From the NCBI GenBank assembly GCA_014382015.1, contig JACNKN010000048.1, positions 1 through 64,000 of the forward strand: a stretch of 64,000 nt of DNA, written 5' to 3'. Position numbers and translations under genes: made by a program. Shown here piece after piece: positions 34,486 through 43,329 of the stretch (its first letter is position 1; every line of letters begins with the position of its first letter). The stretch comes from Fidelibacterota bacterium (lineage in GTDB: Bacteria; Fidelibacterota; Marinisomatia; Marinisomatales; TCS55). Below the pieces are notes generated by a model. It made no database searches. It saw only the letters and a list, made by a program, of their open reading frames with translations, and was not told where the DNA came from.

Positions 34486-36590
34486 CGAAAAAACTTATTT
34501 ATTCTTTAATCATTTTTTCAGTCATTTATAGTCAGCAACGCCCCCCGGCGAATGCGACACGGCGCCCACCAGCTAATGTAGTTAAGCGACCGGTCAATGG
34601 TAAAATGACCTCCTTAAGAGATTTAGAGTTTGAAGTGATTAAACTGAGTTATATTCAGACCGACCGTGCGTTAGCCATCCTAAAAACAATGGGATATTCG
34701 GTTGTGGAATTCAAGGCTGGCAAGGGAGAAATCAAGGGAGAATATAATTTTACGCCTCAATATTCAAATAAAAATAAAGATATTAATGCACCGGGCGTAC
34801 TTCCAATAATTATCAAATTTCCCGATACAGAAACCATTTCATTGGTTGAAAAAAGCAAATCCAAATCAACCAGCGAAAGATCAGTTTTGGGGGTTGATCT
34901 CGGTGGTGTTACTTTAGATAATACAACCAGCGGTGAACCATTACAACGCCTGTTGGTGGGTTATAAACCGGGAGATTTTAATTCGGTGGCTCGACTGCTT
35001 GATATTATCCAAAATAAAATTGATACACCGGCAAATCAAATTGTGATTGAAGCATTGGTTCTTGAATTGAACTCTGATCAACTGGATGAATTGGGGATTG
35101 ACTTTTCCAATGCAGGACAAGGATATTCAGCAATATTTCCACCACCGGAAGGAGGATCCATATCACCTTTCACCGTGGTCCTCGATCGCACATTGCTAGG
35201 ATCCGCATCAAATTTTCGAGCCAATGTTGAAGCACTCATTAGTAATAAAGCTGCAGAAATTTTATCGAAACCATCCGTGCTAGTATTGGATGGGCGTCAG
35301 GCGAGGATACAAATTGGTCAGCAAATTCCCATTGTAAAAACGACTGATACCCAGATTTCTACCACAAAATCTGTTGATTACCTACCTGTGGGAATTGTAT
35401 TGAATTTGCGCCCGAGAATTAGTGCGGATGGTTCCCGGGTGACCATCCAGGTTGAAACGATTATTAGTGAAACAGAAGAACGGATTGGTGTGGCCACCAG
35501 TGGTAATGTTGAATCTGCTCCCATTATCAATAATCGTAAAGTCCAGTCTTTTGTTCGTGTGGCCAATAATACGCCCTTTATTATTGGTGGATTAATCAAT
35601 AAAAAAACGACTGAAAATGAGGGGGGCGTCCCCATTCTTAAAGATTTACCCATTATTGGTAGATTTTTTGCAATCTCATCCGAACAGACAGTCAAAAAAG
35701 AAGTCATCGTAGTTATCACACCCCATATTATTACAGATAATGAAGATAATTTTAGTCGGGTTATTCCCCAGGATTCTGAATTATTTAATGCATTTGGGAA
35801 TCGATCCTTTCCCAATTCATACAGGGTACAGCACTCGGACGTATTTGATTTAAGTTTTATTTTTGAAAGCCCAGTTTTCCAGGATATCAAGGACGAAGTA
35901 AACAAACGGGCTGAAAAAGATAAAACATTGCTGGTTCGAGAACCTTACAAAAGTCTAATTGAAGGCAAAATACCAGGAGAAAATATTTTGGTGAGGCGTA
36001 TGCTGATTGATGTGATTGAAAGATTGGGATATCATAAACATATTGAACCGGCGAAAGTTATTTATTTTTTGGATTCAGAATCTAATCCTGCCGGGTTTCG
36101 TGTATCTCCATTGGCCAATGATATCCTGGGGATACCCAAAGGGCAAGCACTTCAATTGAGCTATTCTATTAAGGGGAAAGCAACGATTCAGAAACCATTT
36201 GTTCGTCCAACCGCGGAGGCAAAATATATTAAACTGAATGGTTCATTTAAAAAGGTACTGAAAGATTTAAATAAACGCGGATCCCGTCAAACAGATGATA
36301 TATTCACAATTTTGATCTCAAGCGATAAAGACGAGCGCCGTTTATATGATGTACTGGTGATGAAAAAGGTTCTTGAGATGAATCCAGATTTAGAGTTAAC
36401 ATTACAATATTTTAAACCGGGGATTGAGATTCTATTCCCGTCGCCTGATGTACTTTTGAATAATAATCATGTGGTGGATCGGGATGCGGCAAAATATTTT
36501 TATGAAGTGAATGATTATTATGGATCATTCGAGCAGGAATTCAACAGATCCACGGCTGAATTGGGTCGATTAATTCAAAATAGAAAATAA
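34482..36590 (+). CDS. Secretin (GspD/PilQ superfamily) with long C-terminal extension
   Basis: A 702-residue outer-membrane channel protein. It has a signal peptide (1-17), a proline-rich linker and an N-domain ('FEVIKLSYIQTDRALAILKTMGYSVVEF'). The secretin core spans about 186-418: 'ANQIVIEALVLELNSDQLDELGID', 'EILSKPSVLVLDGRQARIQIGQQIP', 'LPVGIVLNLRPRIS' and 'GGVPILKDLPIIGRFF...VVITPHII'. Residues 425-702 are not part of a normal secretin and I cannot assign them. No ATPase, pseudopilin or inner-membrane platform gene lies nearby. It is therefore an orphan secretin of a type II/IV-like system whose other genes are elsewhere, paired with the lipoprotein. Confidence 0.85.
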   Translation: MTKKLIYSLIIFSVIYSQQRPPANATRRPPANVVKRPVNGKMTSLRDLEFEVIKLSYIQTDRALAILKTMGYSVVEFKAGKGEIKGEYNFTPQYSNKNKDINAPGVLPIIIKFPDTETISLVEKSKSKSTSERSVLGVDLGGVTLDNTTSGEPLQRLLVGYKPGDFNSVARLLDIIQNKIDTPANQIVIEALVLELNSDQLDELGIDFSNAGQGYSAIFPPPEGGSISPFTVVLDRTLLGSASNFRANVEALISNKAAEILSKPSVLVLDGRQARIQIGQQIPIVKTTDTQISTTKSVDYLPVGIVLNLRPRISADGSRVTIQVETIISETEERIGVATSGNVESAPIINNRKVQSFVRVANNTPFIIGGLINKKTTENEGGVPILKDLPIIGRFFAISSEQTVKKEVIVVITPHIITDNEDNFSRVIPQDSELFNAFGNRSFPNSYRVQHSDVFDLSFIFESPVFQDIKDEVNKRAEKDKTLLVREPYKSLIEGKIPGENILVRRMLIDVIERLGYHKHIEPAKVIYFLDSESNPAGFRVSPLANDILGIPKGQALQLSYSIKGKATIQKPFVRPTAEAKYIKLNGSFKKVLKDLNKRGSRQTDDIFTILISSDKDERRLYDVLVMKKVLEMNPDLELTLQYFKPGIEILFPSPDVLLNNNHVVDRDAAKYFYEVNDYYGSFEQEFNRSTAELGRLIQNRK

Positions 36591-36699
36591 TGTGAGCAAG
36601 ATCACGTGATAATTATTCGGAATGGAATAGATTTAGGATTATAAAGTGGGGGGAAAACTTGATAAGGAATCATTTACTTAACGAATAAAGGAGGATGAA

Positions 36700-37833
36700 A
36701 TGAAGTTAATCAAGCTAATCATAGCAGCAATCATGGCCTTGGGCCTGATTTTTGCGCAAACAGGACAACCCTCTCCACCTCCCTGTGACCCCAACGCAAG
36801 TTATCCGGTTGCAGATCCAGGACCGGATGGCGGTTGTGCAAACTATAACGATTGTAACGGTAACGGTGCTTATGATGTGGGTGAACCCTGTGCCGATGGC
36901 GGCCAAGGCGGTGGACCCGACCCAGTTTGGGAAGCATTTGCAAGCGCACTAGAAAGTGGCGCGTCTCCCCAAGATGCATTTAATGCAGCTGCAGACAAAG
37001 TACATGAATTAGAAGTTGGTTCCGGAAACATGACCCAAGAAGAATATGATGAAGGTCGTGGCAAGGCACAAGCGGCTTATGACCAAGCGTTAGCCGATGG
37101 TAAATCACCTGAAGAAGCATTTGGTGATGCCATGGCAGCCGCAGGTCCACCACCAGGTGGAGAAGGTCAAGGTGGTTTCTACTGTGCCGAATGCGATATG
37201 GAATTTGCCACGGAAGAAGATATGCACAACCATATGACCGATCACCATGGTGACATGGGTGGTGACCCAGCAGCAGGTACTGGTGGCGACCAAGGTGGTT
37301 TCTACTGTGCCGAATGCAATACGGAATTTGCCACTGAAGAAGAAATGCATAATCATATGGCTGATCACCATGGCGATATGGGTGGTGACCCAGCAACAGG
37401 AACTGGCGGCGACCAAGGTGGATATGCACCTACCAATCATTGGGATGCTAATTGTGGTGCCCTTTGTAGTGGTATGGGTGATTACTATCTTGATTCAGAT
37501 GGTGACGGCAATGCAGAAGATGGCCCATACGCAACATGGGATCATGATGCAGATGGCAACCCGGTCGATTGTGGTTGTGGTGATGGCGGTGGCGATCATG
37601 AAGGTGATCAAGGTCCAATGTTTGAAGATGTGGATGCCAACGGCGACGGTGTGATTGATCGCGATGAAGCGCGGGCATTCTTTGGACAAGATGAAGAAGG
37701 TAATCCCAATCCTGATTTCGATCAGAAATTCGATGAAGCAGACACCAATGGCGATGGCGTTGTTGACCATGCTGAATTTGAAGCAGCTGGACCAGAAGAT
37801 GGTGATGGTGGTGGCGATCCCAACAATAACTAA
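36700..37833 (+). CDS. Secreted protein with two C2H2-like zinc motifs and EF-hand loops
   Basis: A 377-residue acidic, glycine-rich protein with signal peptide (1-20). Two near-identical repeats 'FYCAECxxEFATEExMHNHM.DHHGDMGGDP' have the spacing C-x2-C-x12-H-x3-H: Cys162/165, His178/182 and Cys203/206, His219/223. Two canonical EF-hand loops end it, DANGDGVIDRDE at 312-323 and DTNGDGVVDHAE at 348-359. Further D-x-D-G loops are at about 265-290, and cysteine-rich segments lie at 29-64 and 252-293. It should bind zinc and calcium outside the cytoplasm. I know no named family with this order. It has a strong ribosome site (AAAGGAGG) and its own terminator, so it is a single-gene unit, likely well expressed. 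Confidence 0.8.
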   Translation: MKLIKLIIAAIMALGLIFAQTGQPSPPPCDPNASYPVADPGPDGGCANYNDCNGNGAYDVGEPCADGGQGGGPDPVWEAFASALESGASPQDAFNAAADKVHELEVGSGNMTQEEYDEGRGKAQAAYDQALADGKSPEEAFGDAMAAAGPPPGGEGQGGFYCAECDMEFATEEDMHNHMTDHHGDMGGDPAAGTGGDQGGFYCAECNTEFATEEEMHNHMADHHGDMGGDPATGTGGDQGGYAPTNHWDANCGALCSGMGDYYLDSDGDGNAEDGPYATWDHDADGNPVDCGCGDGGGDHEGDQGPMFEDVDANGDGVIDRDEARAFFGQDEEGNPNPDFDQKFDEADTNGDGVVDHAEFEAAGPEDGDGGGDPNNN

Positions 37834-37890
37834 TTATTCCATTGAATAATTAAATGAAAAAGCCCTCGCATTTTGCGGGGGCTTTTTTGT
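37831..37890 (+). terminator. Strong intrinsic terminator after the zinc/EF-hand gene
   Basis: GCCCTCGCA (37862-37870), loop TTT, TGCGGGGGC (37874-37882), then TTTTTT; a run of A before the stem makes it usable in both directions. A second perfect hairpin, TAATTATTC-CATT-GAATAATTA, sits at 37831-37852 directly over the stop codon. Confidence 0.92.
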
Positions 37891-37933
37891 TTCTATGACT
37901 TAGATTATTTATGAATAATAAAAGGAATTCATC

Positions 37934-38779
37934 ATGTTTGAATCAGGACTATTAAAAGGAAAAACAATTATTGTCACCGGTGGCGGCACGGGATTGGGGA
38001 AATCTATGGCGACCCGATTTGCAGAATTAGGGGCAGACTTGGTTATTACCAGTCGTCGGCAAAATGTGATTGACGAAACCGCAGAAACATTACGTCAGTA
38101 TGGGGGAAACGTTTTGGCGATAGCCTGTGATGTTCGTGACCCGGAACAGGTTCAGCGCATGGTGGTCCAAACGGTCAATGAATTTGGAAAAATTGATATT
38201 TTACTCAATAATGCAGCAGGGAACTTTATAAGCCCTACAGAAAACTTAAGTCCGAACGGATTTAAGACCGTTGTGGACATTGTATTAAACGGCACATTTA
38301 ACTGTACTCAGGCTGCGGGAAAGGTCATGCGGGAAAATAAGGGCGGTGTTATTTTAAATATAGTCACCACCTATGCATGGACTGGATCTGGATATGTTGT
38401 TCCCTCTGCTTGTGCGAAAGCAGGCGTTTTGGCCATGACACGATCATTGGCTGTTGAGTGGGCTAAATACGGGATACGGACGGTGGCCATTGCTCCAGGT
38501 CCATTTCCGACTGAAGGTGCCTGGTCGCGGTTGGCACCTCCGGGGTTGGGTATCAAAAAAAAAATGATAAACCGTATTCCCCTGAAGCGAGTCGGGGAGC
38601 ATATTGAACTGGCAAACCTGGCGTCTTATTTAGTGAGTGACCAGGCTGGATATATTAATGGGGAAGTCGTGACCATTGATGGGGGTGAATGGCTCCAGGG
38701 TGCAGGAGAAATGAATGAGTTAGAAAAAGTACCTAAAGCAGCCTGGAAGCTCATGCAAATGACCCGTAAGAAAAAGTAA
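37934..38779 (+). CDS. SDR oxidoreductase, 2,4-dienoyl-CoA reductase-like
   Basis: A 281-residue Rossmann-fold enzyme. NADP-binding motif 'VTGGGTGLGKSMA' is at 14-26, followed by 'TSRR', 'NNAAGNFISPTENLSPNGFKTVVDIVLNGTFNCTQAAGK' and 'GPFPTEGAWSRL'. The 'NAAGNF' and 'LNGTF' segments and the absence of the standard YxxxK tyrosine ('VPSACAKAGVLAMTRSLAVEW', with Ser-Ala-Cys-Ala-Lys) fit the peroxisomal/bacterial 2,4-dienoyl-CoA reductase group, which reduces unsaturated fatty acyl-CoA in beta-oxidation. No other beta-oxidation gene is nearby. Confidence 0.85.
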   Translation: MFESGLLKGKTIIVTGGGTGLGKSMATRFAELGADLVITSRRQNVIDETAETLRQYGGNVLAIACDVRDPEQVQRMVVQTVNEFGKIDILLNNAAGNFISPTENLSPNGFKTVVDIVLNGTFNCTQAAGKVMRENKGGVILNIVTTYAWTGSGYVVPSACAKAGVLAMTRSLAVEWAKYGIRTVAIAPGPFPTEGAWSRLAPPGLGIKKKMINRIPLKRVGEHIELANLASYLVSDQAGYINGEVVTIDGGEWLQGAGEMNELEKVPKAAWKLMQMTRKKK

Positions 38780-39154
38780 TACCATGTAGTGATACTATGG
38801 ACAAATTTTCCAACGAGAAGGTAGCTGGAAAATTACCCATTCCAATCATTCAATCAATCTCACTCAAACAGGACGTGACTTCCTGTGTAAAAAACATTTG
38901 ACAACCACCAATTAATTGAAAGATTGCAATTTCTTATTTGTCCGACAATCATCCCTCGCCTGAACGAGTCATTCGGACAGGCTGATTGTCGAGTATTTGA
39001 TCTATGACCATCAACCGTCAAGCAAGGATGCATGACGAACCTGTCTGAAAATAATATTCCGCCTGAATGATTCAGCCGGGAAGGTTGCTTGTTGTTTGAG
39101 AGATATGGATGGTAATACCCCCAACTTGGAAGGATGTCTAACAAAATTCTAAAA
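38780..39154. other. Gene-free gap with hairpins and a fragment of the inverted-repeat family
   Basis: 375 bases without a convincing gene. At about 38798-38821 the sequence TATGGACAAATTTTCCAACG is identical to part of copy 2 of the inverted-repeat element (minus strand, about 24962-24985). It lies in a hairpin, AAATTTTCCA...TGGAAAATT. At about 38942-38995 there is GACAATCA...TGATTGTC enclosing a GCCTG...CAGGC stem, and at 39063-39075 CTGAAT-G-ATTCAG. The gap looks like decayed mobile palindromes. An 94-codon minus-strand frame here has no recognisable features. Confidence 0.5.
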
Positions 39155-39376
39155 TTACCGGATAAGATTCAATATCCACCGTGTGACTAAATCCCCCATT
39201 GACATATATAAAATGGTGGTATAAATCGTGGCGATTCCAAACAGGCCAAAGGGTGTAACACGAACTTCATGAGAATATTTTTGACCACCCTGGATTTTTT
39301 CATGCCAAGCCCGTAAACTCAGAATGGTAAAATAAGATAATCCAAGTCCCAGGGTAAAAAAAGTCAGGAGTATCAA
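39155..39376 (-). CDS. Small two-helix membrane protein
   Basis: 73 residues from a TTG at 39376: 'LLTFFTLGLGLSYFTILSL' and 'GLFGIATIYTTILYMSMGDL' are hydrophobic segments around a polar 'RAWHEKIQGGQKYSHEVRV'. The frame stays open upstream with a sensible N terminus 'KFSKWLYNLTGTDQ' to a CTG at 39421 that overlaps the ROK stop, so the real start may be non-standard. It is likely co-transcribed with the ROK kinase. The function is unknown. Confidence 0.5.
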   Translation of the reverse strand: MILLTFFTLGLGLSYFTILSLRAWHEKIQGGQKYSHEVRVTPFGLFGIATIYTTILYMSMGDLVTRWILNLIR

Positions 39377-39417
39377 TTGATCTGTCCCTGTCAGGTTGTA
39401 TAGCCATTTAGAGAATT

Positions 39418-40302
39418 TCAGATGTGATCTCCCAGCATTGCCGCACCAAATACACCGGCAGCATCCCCCATTTTGTTTTTTAATATAGGCGTTACCACAT
39501 GTTCGCTAAATGTTTCTTTGAATACAGAATCTTTTCCCTCCGTATAGAGCAAATCCACTTTTGATAATCCACCGCCAAGTACAATGGCATCCGGATCCAA
39601 TATATCGATAACATTGGCCAATGCCCGGCCGAAATTCAAGATAAAATTATCTTTCCACTCCGGATGGTTTTTATACAATTCCTGATCAACAATATCCGTC
39701 ACACGCTGGAATTCTCCTGACAGGGATTTCCATTCTTTTTCTAATGCCGTCCCCGAAATATAAGATTCGGTACACCCCTTATTGCCGCAGTAACACTCCC
39801 GTCCCTCAGGATAAAGAATGTGATGGCCCCATTCCCCGGCAATTCGATTTGGCCCGGAATGTATTTTTTCATTAATAACAATACCACCGCCACAGCCCGT
39901 CCCAAGGATAACGCCAAACACAACGCCATATCCTTTGGCCACGCCCAAAGTGGCTTCAGCCAGGGCAAAACAGTTTGCATCATTTTCCAAAAGGACTGAC
40001 ACACCTAACCCATTTTCTAAATTTTCTTTTAAGGGTTGACCAATAAGACAAACCGTATTACTGTTTTTGAGCCGACTGCTTGTGGGATCAATGGCACCGG
40101 GTGTGCAAATGCCAATGGGGCTTTGAACATTTCCGGTCTCTATTAGCTCTTTAGCTAAATTAACGATACGTTGTAAGATTGCATCATATCCTTCTTCTCG
40201 GTTTGTTGCAATGCGCTTTCGTTCAACAACTTGAAATGCATCATTGATAACGATGGCTTCAATTTTAGTGCCACCAAGATCTATACCTAATTTATTTCCC
40301 AA
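39418..40302 (-). CDS. ROK-family sugar kinase, probable glucokinase
   Basis: A 294-residue sugar kinase. The phosphate motif 'GIDLGGTKIEAIVI' is at the start, followed by 'ENDANCFALAEA' with the catalytic Asp, 'GVILGTGCGGGIVI', and the ROK zinc motif 'CYCGNKGCTESYISG'. 'GEWGHH' fits glucose or N-acyl sugar binding. It is the last enzyme gene of the minus-strand unit LacI-GH3-ROK and would phosphorylate glucose released from beta-glucan. The specific substrate is inferred from context. Confidence 0.92.
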   Translation of the reverse strand: MGNKLGIDLGGTKIEAIVINDAFQVVERKRIATNREEGYDAILQRIVNLAKELIETGNVQSPIGICTPGAIDPTSSRLKNSNTVCLIGQPLKENLENGLGVSVLLENDANCFALAEATLGVAKGYGVVFGVILGTGCGGGIVINEKIHSGPNRIAGEWGHHILYPEGRECYCGNKGCTESYISGTALEKEWKSLSGEFQRVTDIVDQELYKNHPEWKDNFILNFGRALANVIDILDPDAIVLGGGLSKVDLLYTEGKDSVFKETFSEHVVTPILKNKMGDAAGVFGAAMLGDHI

Positions 40303-40334
40303 AATATTTCCTTTTTTATAGAATTAATAGTTAT

Positions 40335-42167
40335 TTAATATGATAACCCATAGCCAAAATCGAATAGGTAATCATCTGCTTTAGAAATAGGCAGTTGATC
40401 CATCGACTTAGGCCAAGAAAACGATAGTTTTCCAGTTGGATTATAATCACCAAACAATACATCAGAAATACCTTGACCTTCGGTTCCCGGAAGCCAGGCT
40501 GCGACAAAAGAATCCCATTGTTCAATTTGGTCTGTTATTATCATAGGTCTACCAGAGAAAAGAACAACCACTACAGGAATATTTTTATTTTTCAGGGTTT
40601 TAATTACATCTAAATCTTTTTTATCTAAACTGAGATCTTCACGATCCCCTTCCATTTCTGCATAAGGTTCTTCGCCAATTACTACAACGGCTACATCTCC
40701 CTGCACGTCTTTTCCATCTTCTGTAAACTGAACAGATGTTCCGGGATCCACTGCTGATTTAATGGCGTCTAATACTGAAGTGCCCTCAGCTTTATTTCCC
40801 ATCTCTCCTTGCCAGCTAATCGTCCAACCGCCAGATTGCATACCTATATTATTAGCCCCCCGGCCAGCAACAATAATTTTTTTGCCATTTTTTGGAAGAG
40901 GTAAGAGATTATTATTATTTTTCAATAAGACCATACTCTTCCGAACAGCTTCTCTAGCAATTTCCCGATGTTTTTGAGATCCTATATGTGATAATAATTG
41001 TTGATCACTAAAGGGCCTATCAAAAAGACCTGCTTGTTTTTTTATCAACAATATTCTTTTTACAGCATCATTAACTCTGGTCATTGGTATAGAGCCATCT
41101 TCGATAGATTCTTTAAATAGCTTCATAAATTTTTCGTAGGATTCGTTACCAAACTTTACGGCACCGGGTACCATTACCATATCAATGCCAGCATTAATTG
41201 AAGTAATTATATCTGCTTTATAGTTCCCAGGAATTTCTTCGATTGCAGCCCAGTCAGAGACAACAAATCCCTTAAATCCTAACTCTTCTTTCAATATATC
41301 GGTTAAAAGATATTTATTGGCATGGCACTTAAGATCATTCCAGGTATTATATGCTGCCATAAAAGTCGCAACACCGCTTTCAACTGCTTTTTTAAATGGA
41401 GGAAGGTGTGTTTTTCTAAGCGCTTCTTCCGAAAGAGCTAAGTTTCCTCTATCAATTTTACCATTAAGACCCGTACCAAATGAAGTTCCACCATCCCCTA
41501 TAAAATGTTTTGCACAGGCTAAGACTCTATTTGGGTTATTTATATTTGTAGATTGATAGCCTAGTATTGCAGCATTGCCTAACTCCGTTACCAGTTCAGT
41601 GTCTTCAGAAAACCCTTCATACGTTCTTCCCCATCTATAATCATTAGGTACGGTCAAGCAAGGTGCAAAATCCCAGTCAATGCCAGTTGCGGCAATTTCA
41701 AGTGCTGTAGCCTTTGCAACGGCTTCAACAATTTTTGCGTCTCGTGTGGCACCTAGGCCAATATTATGGGGGAAAATAGTAGCGCCAATTACGTTATTAT
41801 GACCATGAACAGCATCAATACCATATAATAGAGGAATTTTTAAGCGAGATTGAAGTGCTTCGCGTTGATATAAATCATACATTTCTGCCCAAGCTTTTGG
41901 TTCGTTTATTTTAGGAGTACTTCCACCACCACTTAAAAGAGAACCAAATCCATATTTTGAAATGTCAGAAATATCGTTTAAAAACTGTCTGTCAACCTGG
42001 GTCATCTGTCCAATTTTTTCATCAACCGTCATTTCTTTTAATAAGGAATCAACAAATGCGATATCAGTTGCATCCGCTTTTCCTTCTACTGATTCGCAGC
42101 CGAATAAATTGAAAATTAACAAAAGCACTGTTACCGATTTGAAATAAATAAGCCTCATATTATTCAT
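40335..42167 (-). CDS. GH3 beta-glucosidase / exo-beta-glucanase, lipoprotein
   Basis: A 610-residue enzyme with lipobox 'IFNLFGC' (Cys24). The N-terminal (alpha/beta) barrel has 'LLYGIDAVHGHNNVIGATIFPHNIGLGATRD' and the nucleophile Asp305 in 'GFVVSDWAAIEE'. The second domain has 'VIGEEPYAEMEGDREDLSL', where the acid/base Glu lies, and 'WLPGTEGQGISDVLFG'. It ends at 'LFDFGYGLSY' without the C-terminal FN3 domain of BglX, like ExoP-type exo-1,3/1,4-glucanases. It should trim oligoglucans in the periplasm or at the outer membrane. Its start overlaps the LacI gene's stop by 8 bases. Confidence 0.94.
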   Translation of the reverse strand: MNNMRLIYFKSVTVLLLIFNLFGCESVEGKADATDIAFVDSLLKEMTVDEKIGQMTQVDRQFLNDISDISKYGFGSLLSGGGSTPKINEPKAWAEMYDLYQREALQSRLKIPLLYGIDAVHGHNNVIGATIFPHNIGLGATRDAKIVEAVAKATALEIAATGIDWDFAPCLTVPNDYRWGRTYEGFSEDTELVTELGNAAILGYQSTNINNPNRVLACAKHFIGDGGTSFGTGLNGKIDRGNLALSEEALRKTHLPPFKKAVESGVATFMAAYNTWNDLKCHANKYLLTDILKEELGFKGFVVSDWAAIEEIPGNYKADIITSINAGIDMVMVPGAVKFGNESYEKFMKLFKESIEDGSIPMTRVNDAVKRILLIKKQAGLFDRPFSDQQLLSHIGSQKHREIAREAVRKSMVLLKNNNNLLPLPKNGKKIIVAGRGANNIGMQSGGWTISWQGEMGNKAEGTSVLDAIKSAVDPGTSVQFTEDGKDVQGDVAVVVIGEEPYAEMEGDREDLSLDKKDLDVIKTLKNKNIPVVVVLFSGRPMIITDQIEQWDSFVAAWLPGTEGQGISDVLFGDYNPTGKLSFSWPKSMDQLPISKADDYLFDFGYGLSY

Positions 42168-43152
42168 GCGTGTCCCTCTTAATCAATTCTACAGGTATAA
42201 GCGTTTTCCGAGCAGAACGATTAAGGTTTACCTCGTTTTTTATCCTTCTAATAAGCTGATCGACCGCTTCTTCGGCAAGTTGGTCTACATCCGTATCAAT
42301 CGTTGTGAGTTTTGGAAAAAATATTTTACTAAATAAGATATTATCATATCCAATTATGGCATAGTCTTTTGGTACTTGTTGGTTATTCTCGAGTGCCGCA
42401 TGAATAAAACCAACAGCCATTTGGTCATTGCTTGCAAAAATACCAATATCTTTAATTTTTTTCTTATATATGTCATGAAATGCTTTTTCACCAGATTCAA
42501 AAGAGTAATCGCCTTTGTAATCCCAAATAACTTTATAGCCTTCATTTTCTATTGTGTCTCTAAATCCATTTCGGCGAAGCGCAGCTTCCCATTTTTTTAT
42601 AGGACCGCGAATAATCCCAAATTTTTCGTAGCCTTTTTCCATAAATGCTTGCGCTGCTAAAGCTCCACCTTGATATGAATCAAAAGTAAAAGTATCAAAA
42701 ATAGCTTCAAAAGAGGGCGCGATTGAAACAATGGGGTAATTATTCATTGTTTCGTTTATCTTATTATAGCTAAAAGGATCTAGAGTGGGAAGAAATAGTA
42801 TAAAGCCATCATGATTTTTGGAAAGGAATAAAAGTTCGTCGAGCAGTGATTTAACATGTCTGACAGAATGAATTGTTAAAGAAATATTACGATTTAAGGA
42901 TATTTTGTCAAAGGCTGAATATAAATATGCATAGAATTCTTCGGAATAATGTTGCGTAATAAGTGCAATATCTATAACTCGATTTTCTGGACTAACGGCG
43001 CTTCGATATTTGCCGTAACCCATCTCTCTCGCTACGTGTAAAATTTCTTTTGCACTAACAGAATTCCCACTTATCTTATTAGTGAGTACTCGCGATACAG
43101 TTGAGATTGCGTAACCTGTAGTTTTTGATATATCTTTTAAACCAATTGGCAT
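42160..43152 (-). CDS. LacI-family transcriptional regulator
   Basis: A 330-residue repressor. The helix-turn-helix 'GLKDISKTTGYAISTVSRVL' at 4-23 and hinge region precede a sugar-binding periplasmic-type domain ('FILFLPTLDPFSYNKI', 'DIGIFASNDQMAVGFIHAALENNQQVPKDYAIIGYDN', 'TTIDTDVDQLAEEAVDQLI'). It is transcribed away from the large glucan operon and toward GH3 and the kinase, and the gap before it contains repeated palindromes, which are likely its operators. The effector is probably a glucan oligosaccharide or glucose; this is inferred. Confidence 0.94.
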   Translation of the reverse strand: MPIGLKDISKTTGYAISTVSRVLTNKISGNSVSAKEILHVAREMGYGKYRSAVSPENRVIDIALITQHYSEEFYAYLYSAFDKISLNRNISLTIHSVRHVKSLLDELLFLSKNHDGFILFLPTLDPFSYNKINETMNNYPIVSIAPSFEAIFDTFTFDSYQGGALAAQAFMEKGYEKFGIIRGPIKKWEAALRRNGFRDTIENEGYKVIWDYKGDYSFESGEKAFHDIYKKKIKDIGIFASNDQMAVGFIHAALENNQQVPKDYAIIGYDNILFSKIFFPKLTTIDTDVDQLAEEAVDQLIRRIKNEVNLNRSARKTLIPVELIKRDTHE

Positions 43153-43211
43153 TTTTGTTTGTATTTAAACCAACGTATAATAATATAGGCCAGCAATAAA
43201 AGCCGATATAA

Positions 43212-43261
43212 TTGCAAACAATATGCAAATAATTTGCATAATATGCAAAATATAATTGCAT
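43212..43261. promoter_or_regulatory. Cluster of ATGCAA/TTGCAT palindromes, probable LacI-type operators
   Basis: In the 177-base divergent gap there are three overlapping or adjacent dyads: TTGCA-N7-TGCAA (43212-43228), the perfect ATGCAAATAATTTGCAT (43223-43239) and ATGCAA-N7-TTGCAT (43243-43261). LacI-family proteins bind palindromes of this size. The cluster lies between the regulator's start (43152) and the operon's first start (43330), placing it to control both. A promoter must also lie here, but its boxes are masked by the AT-rich sequence. Confidence 0.65.
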
Positions 43262-43329
43262 AATATTTTCTACATTATTACTATCGGACGTCAAAAACAC
43301 AAACAAAAATCTTCTTGGAAGGATAAATC

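Noticed and set aside
36715-37770. Several minus-strand and alternate-frame proteins across the zinc/EF-hand gene
   Set aside because: His/Leu/Val-rich shadow frames caused by the gene's biased GGT/GAT codons; no start signals or family features.
38860-39144. 94-residue minus-strand protein in the gap before the small membrane gene
   Set aside because: No recognisable motif or ribosome site, and the sequence is full of hairpins and repeat traces.
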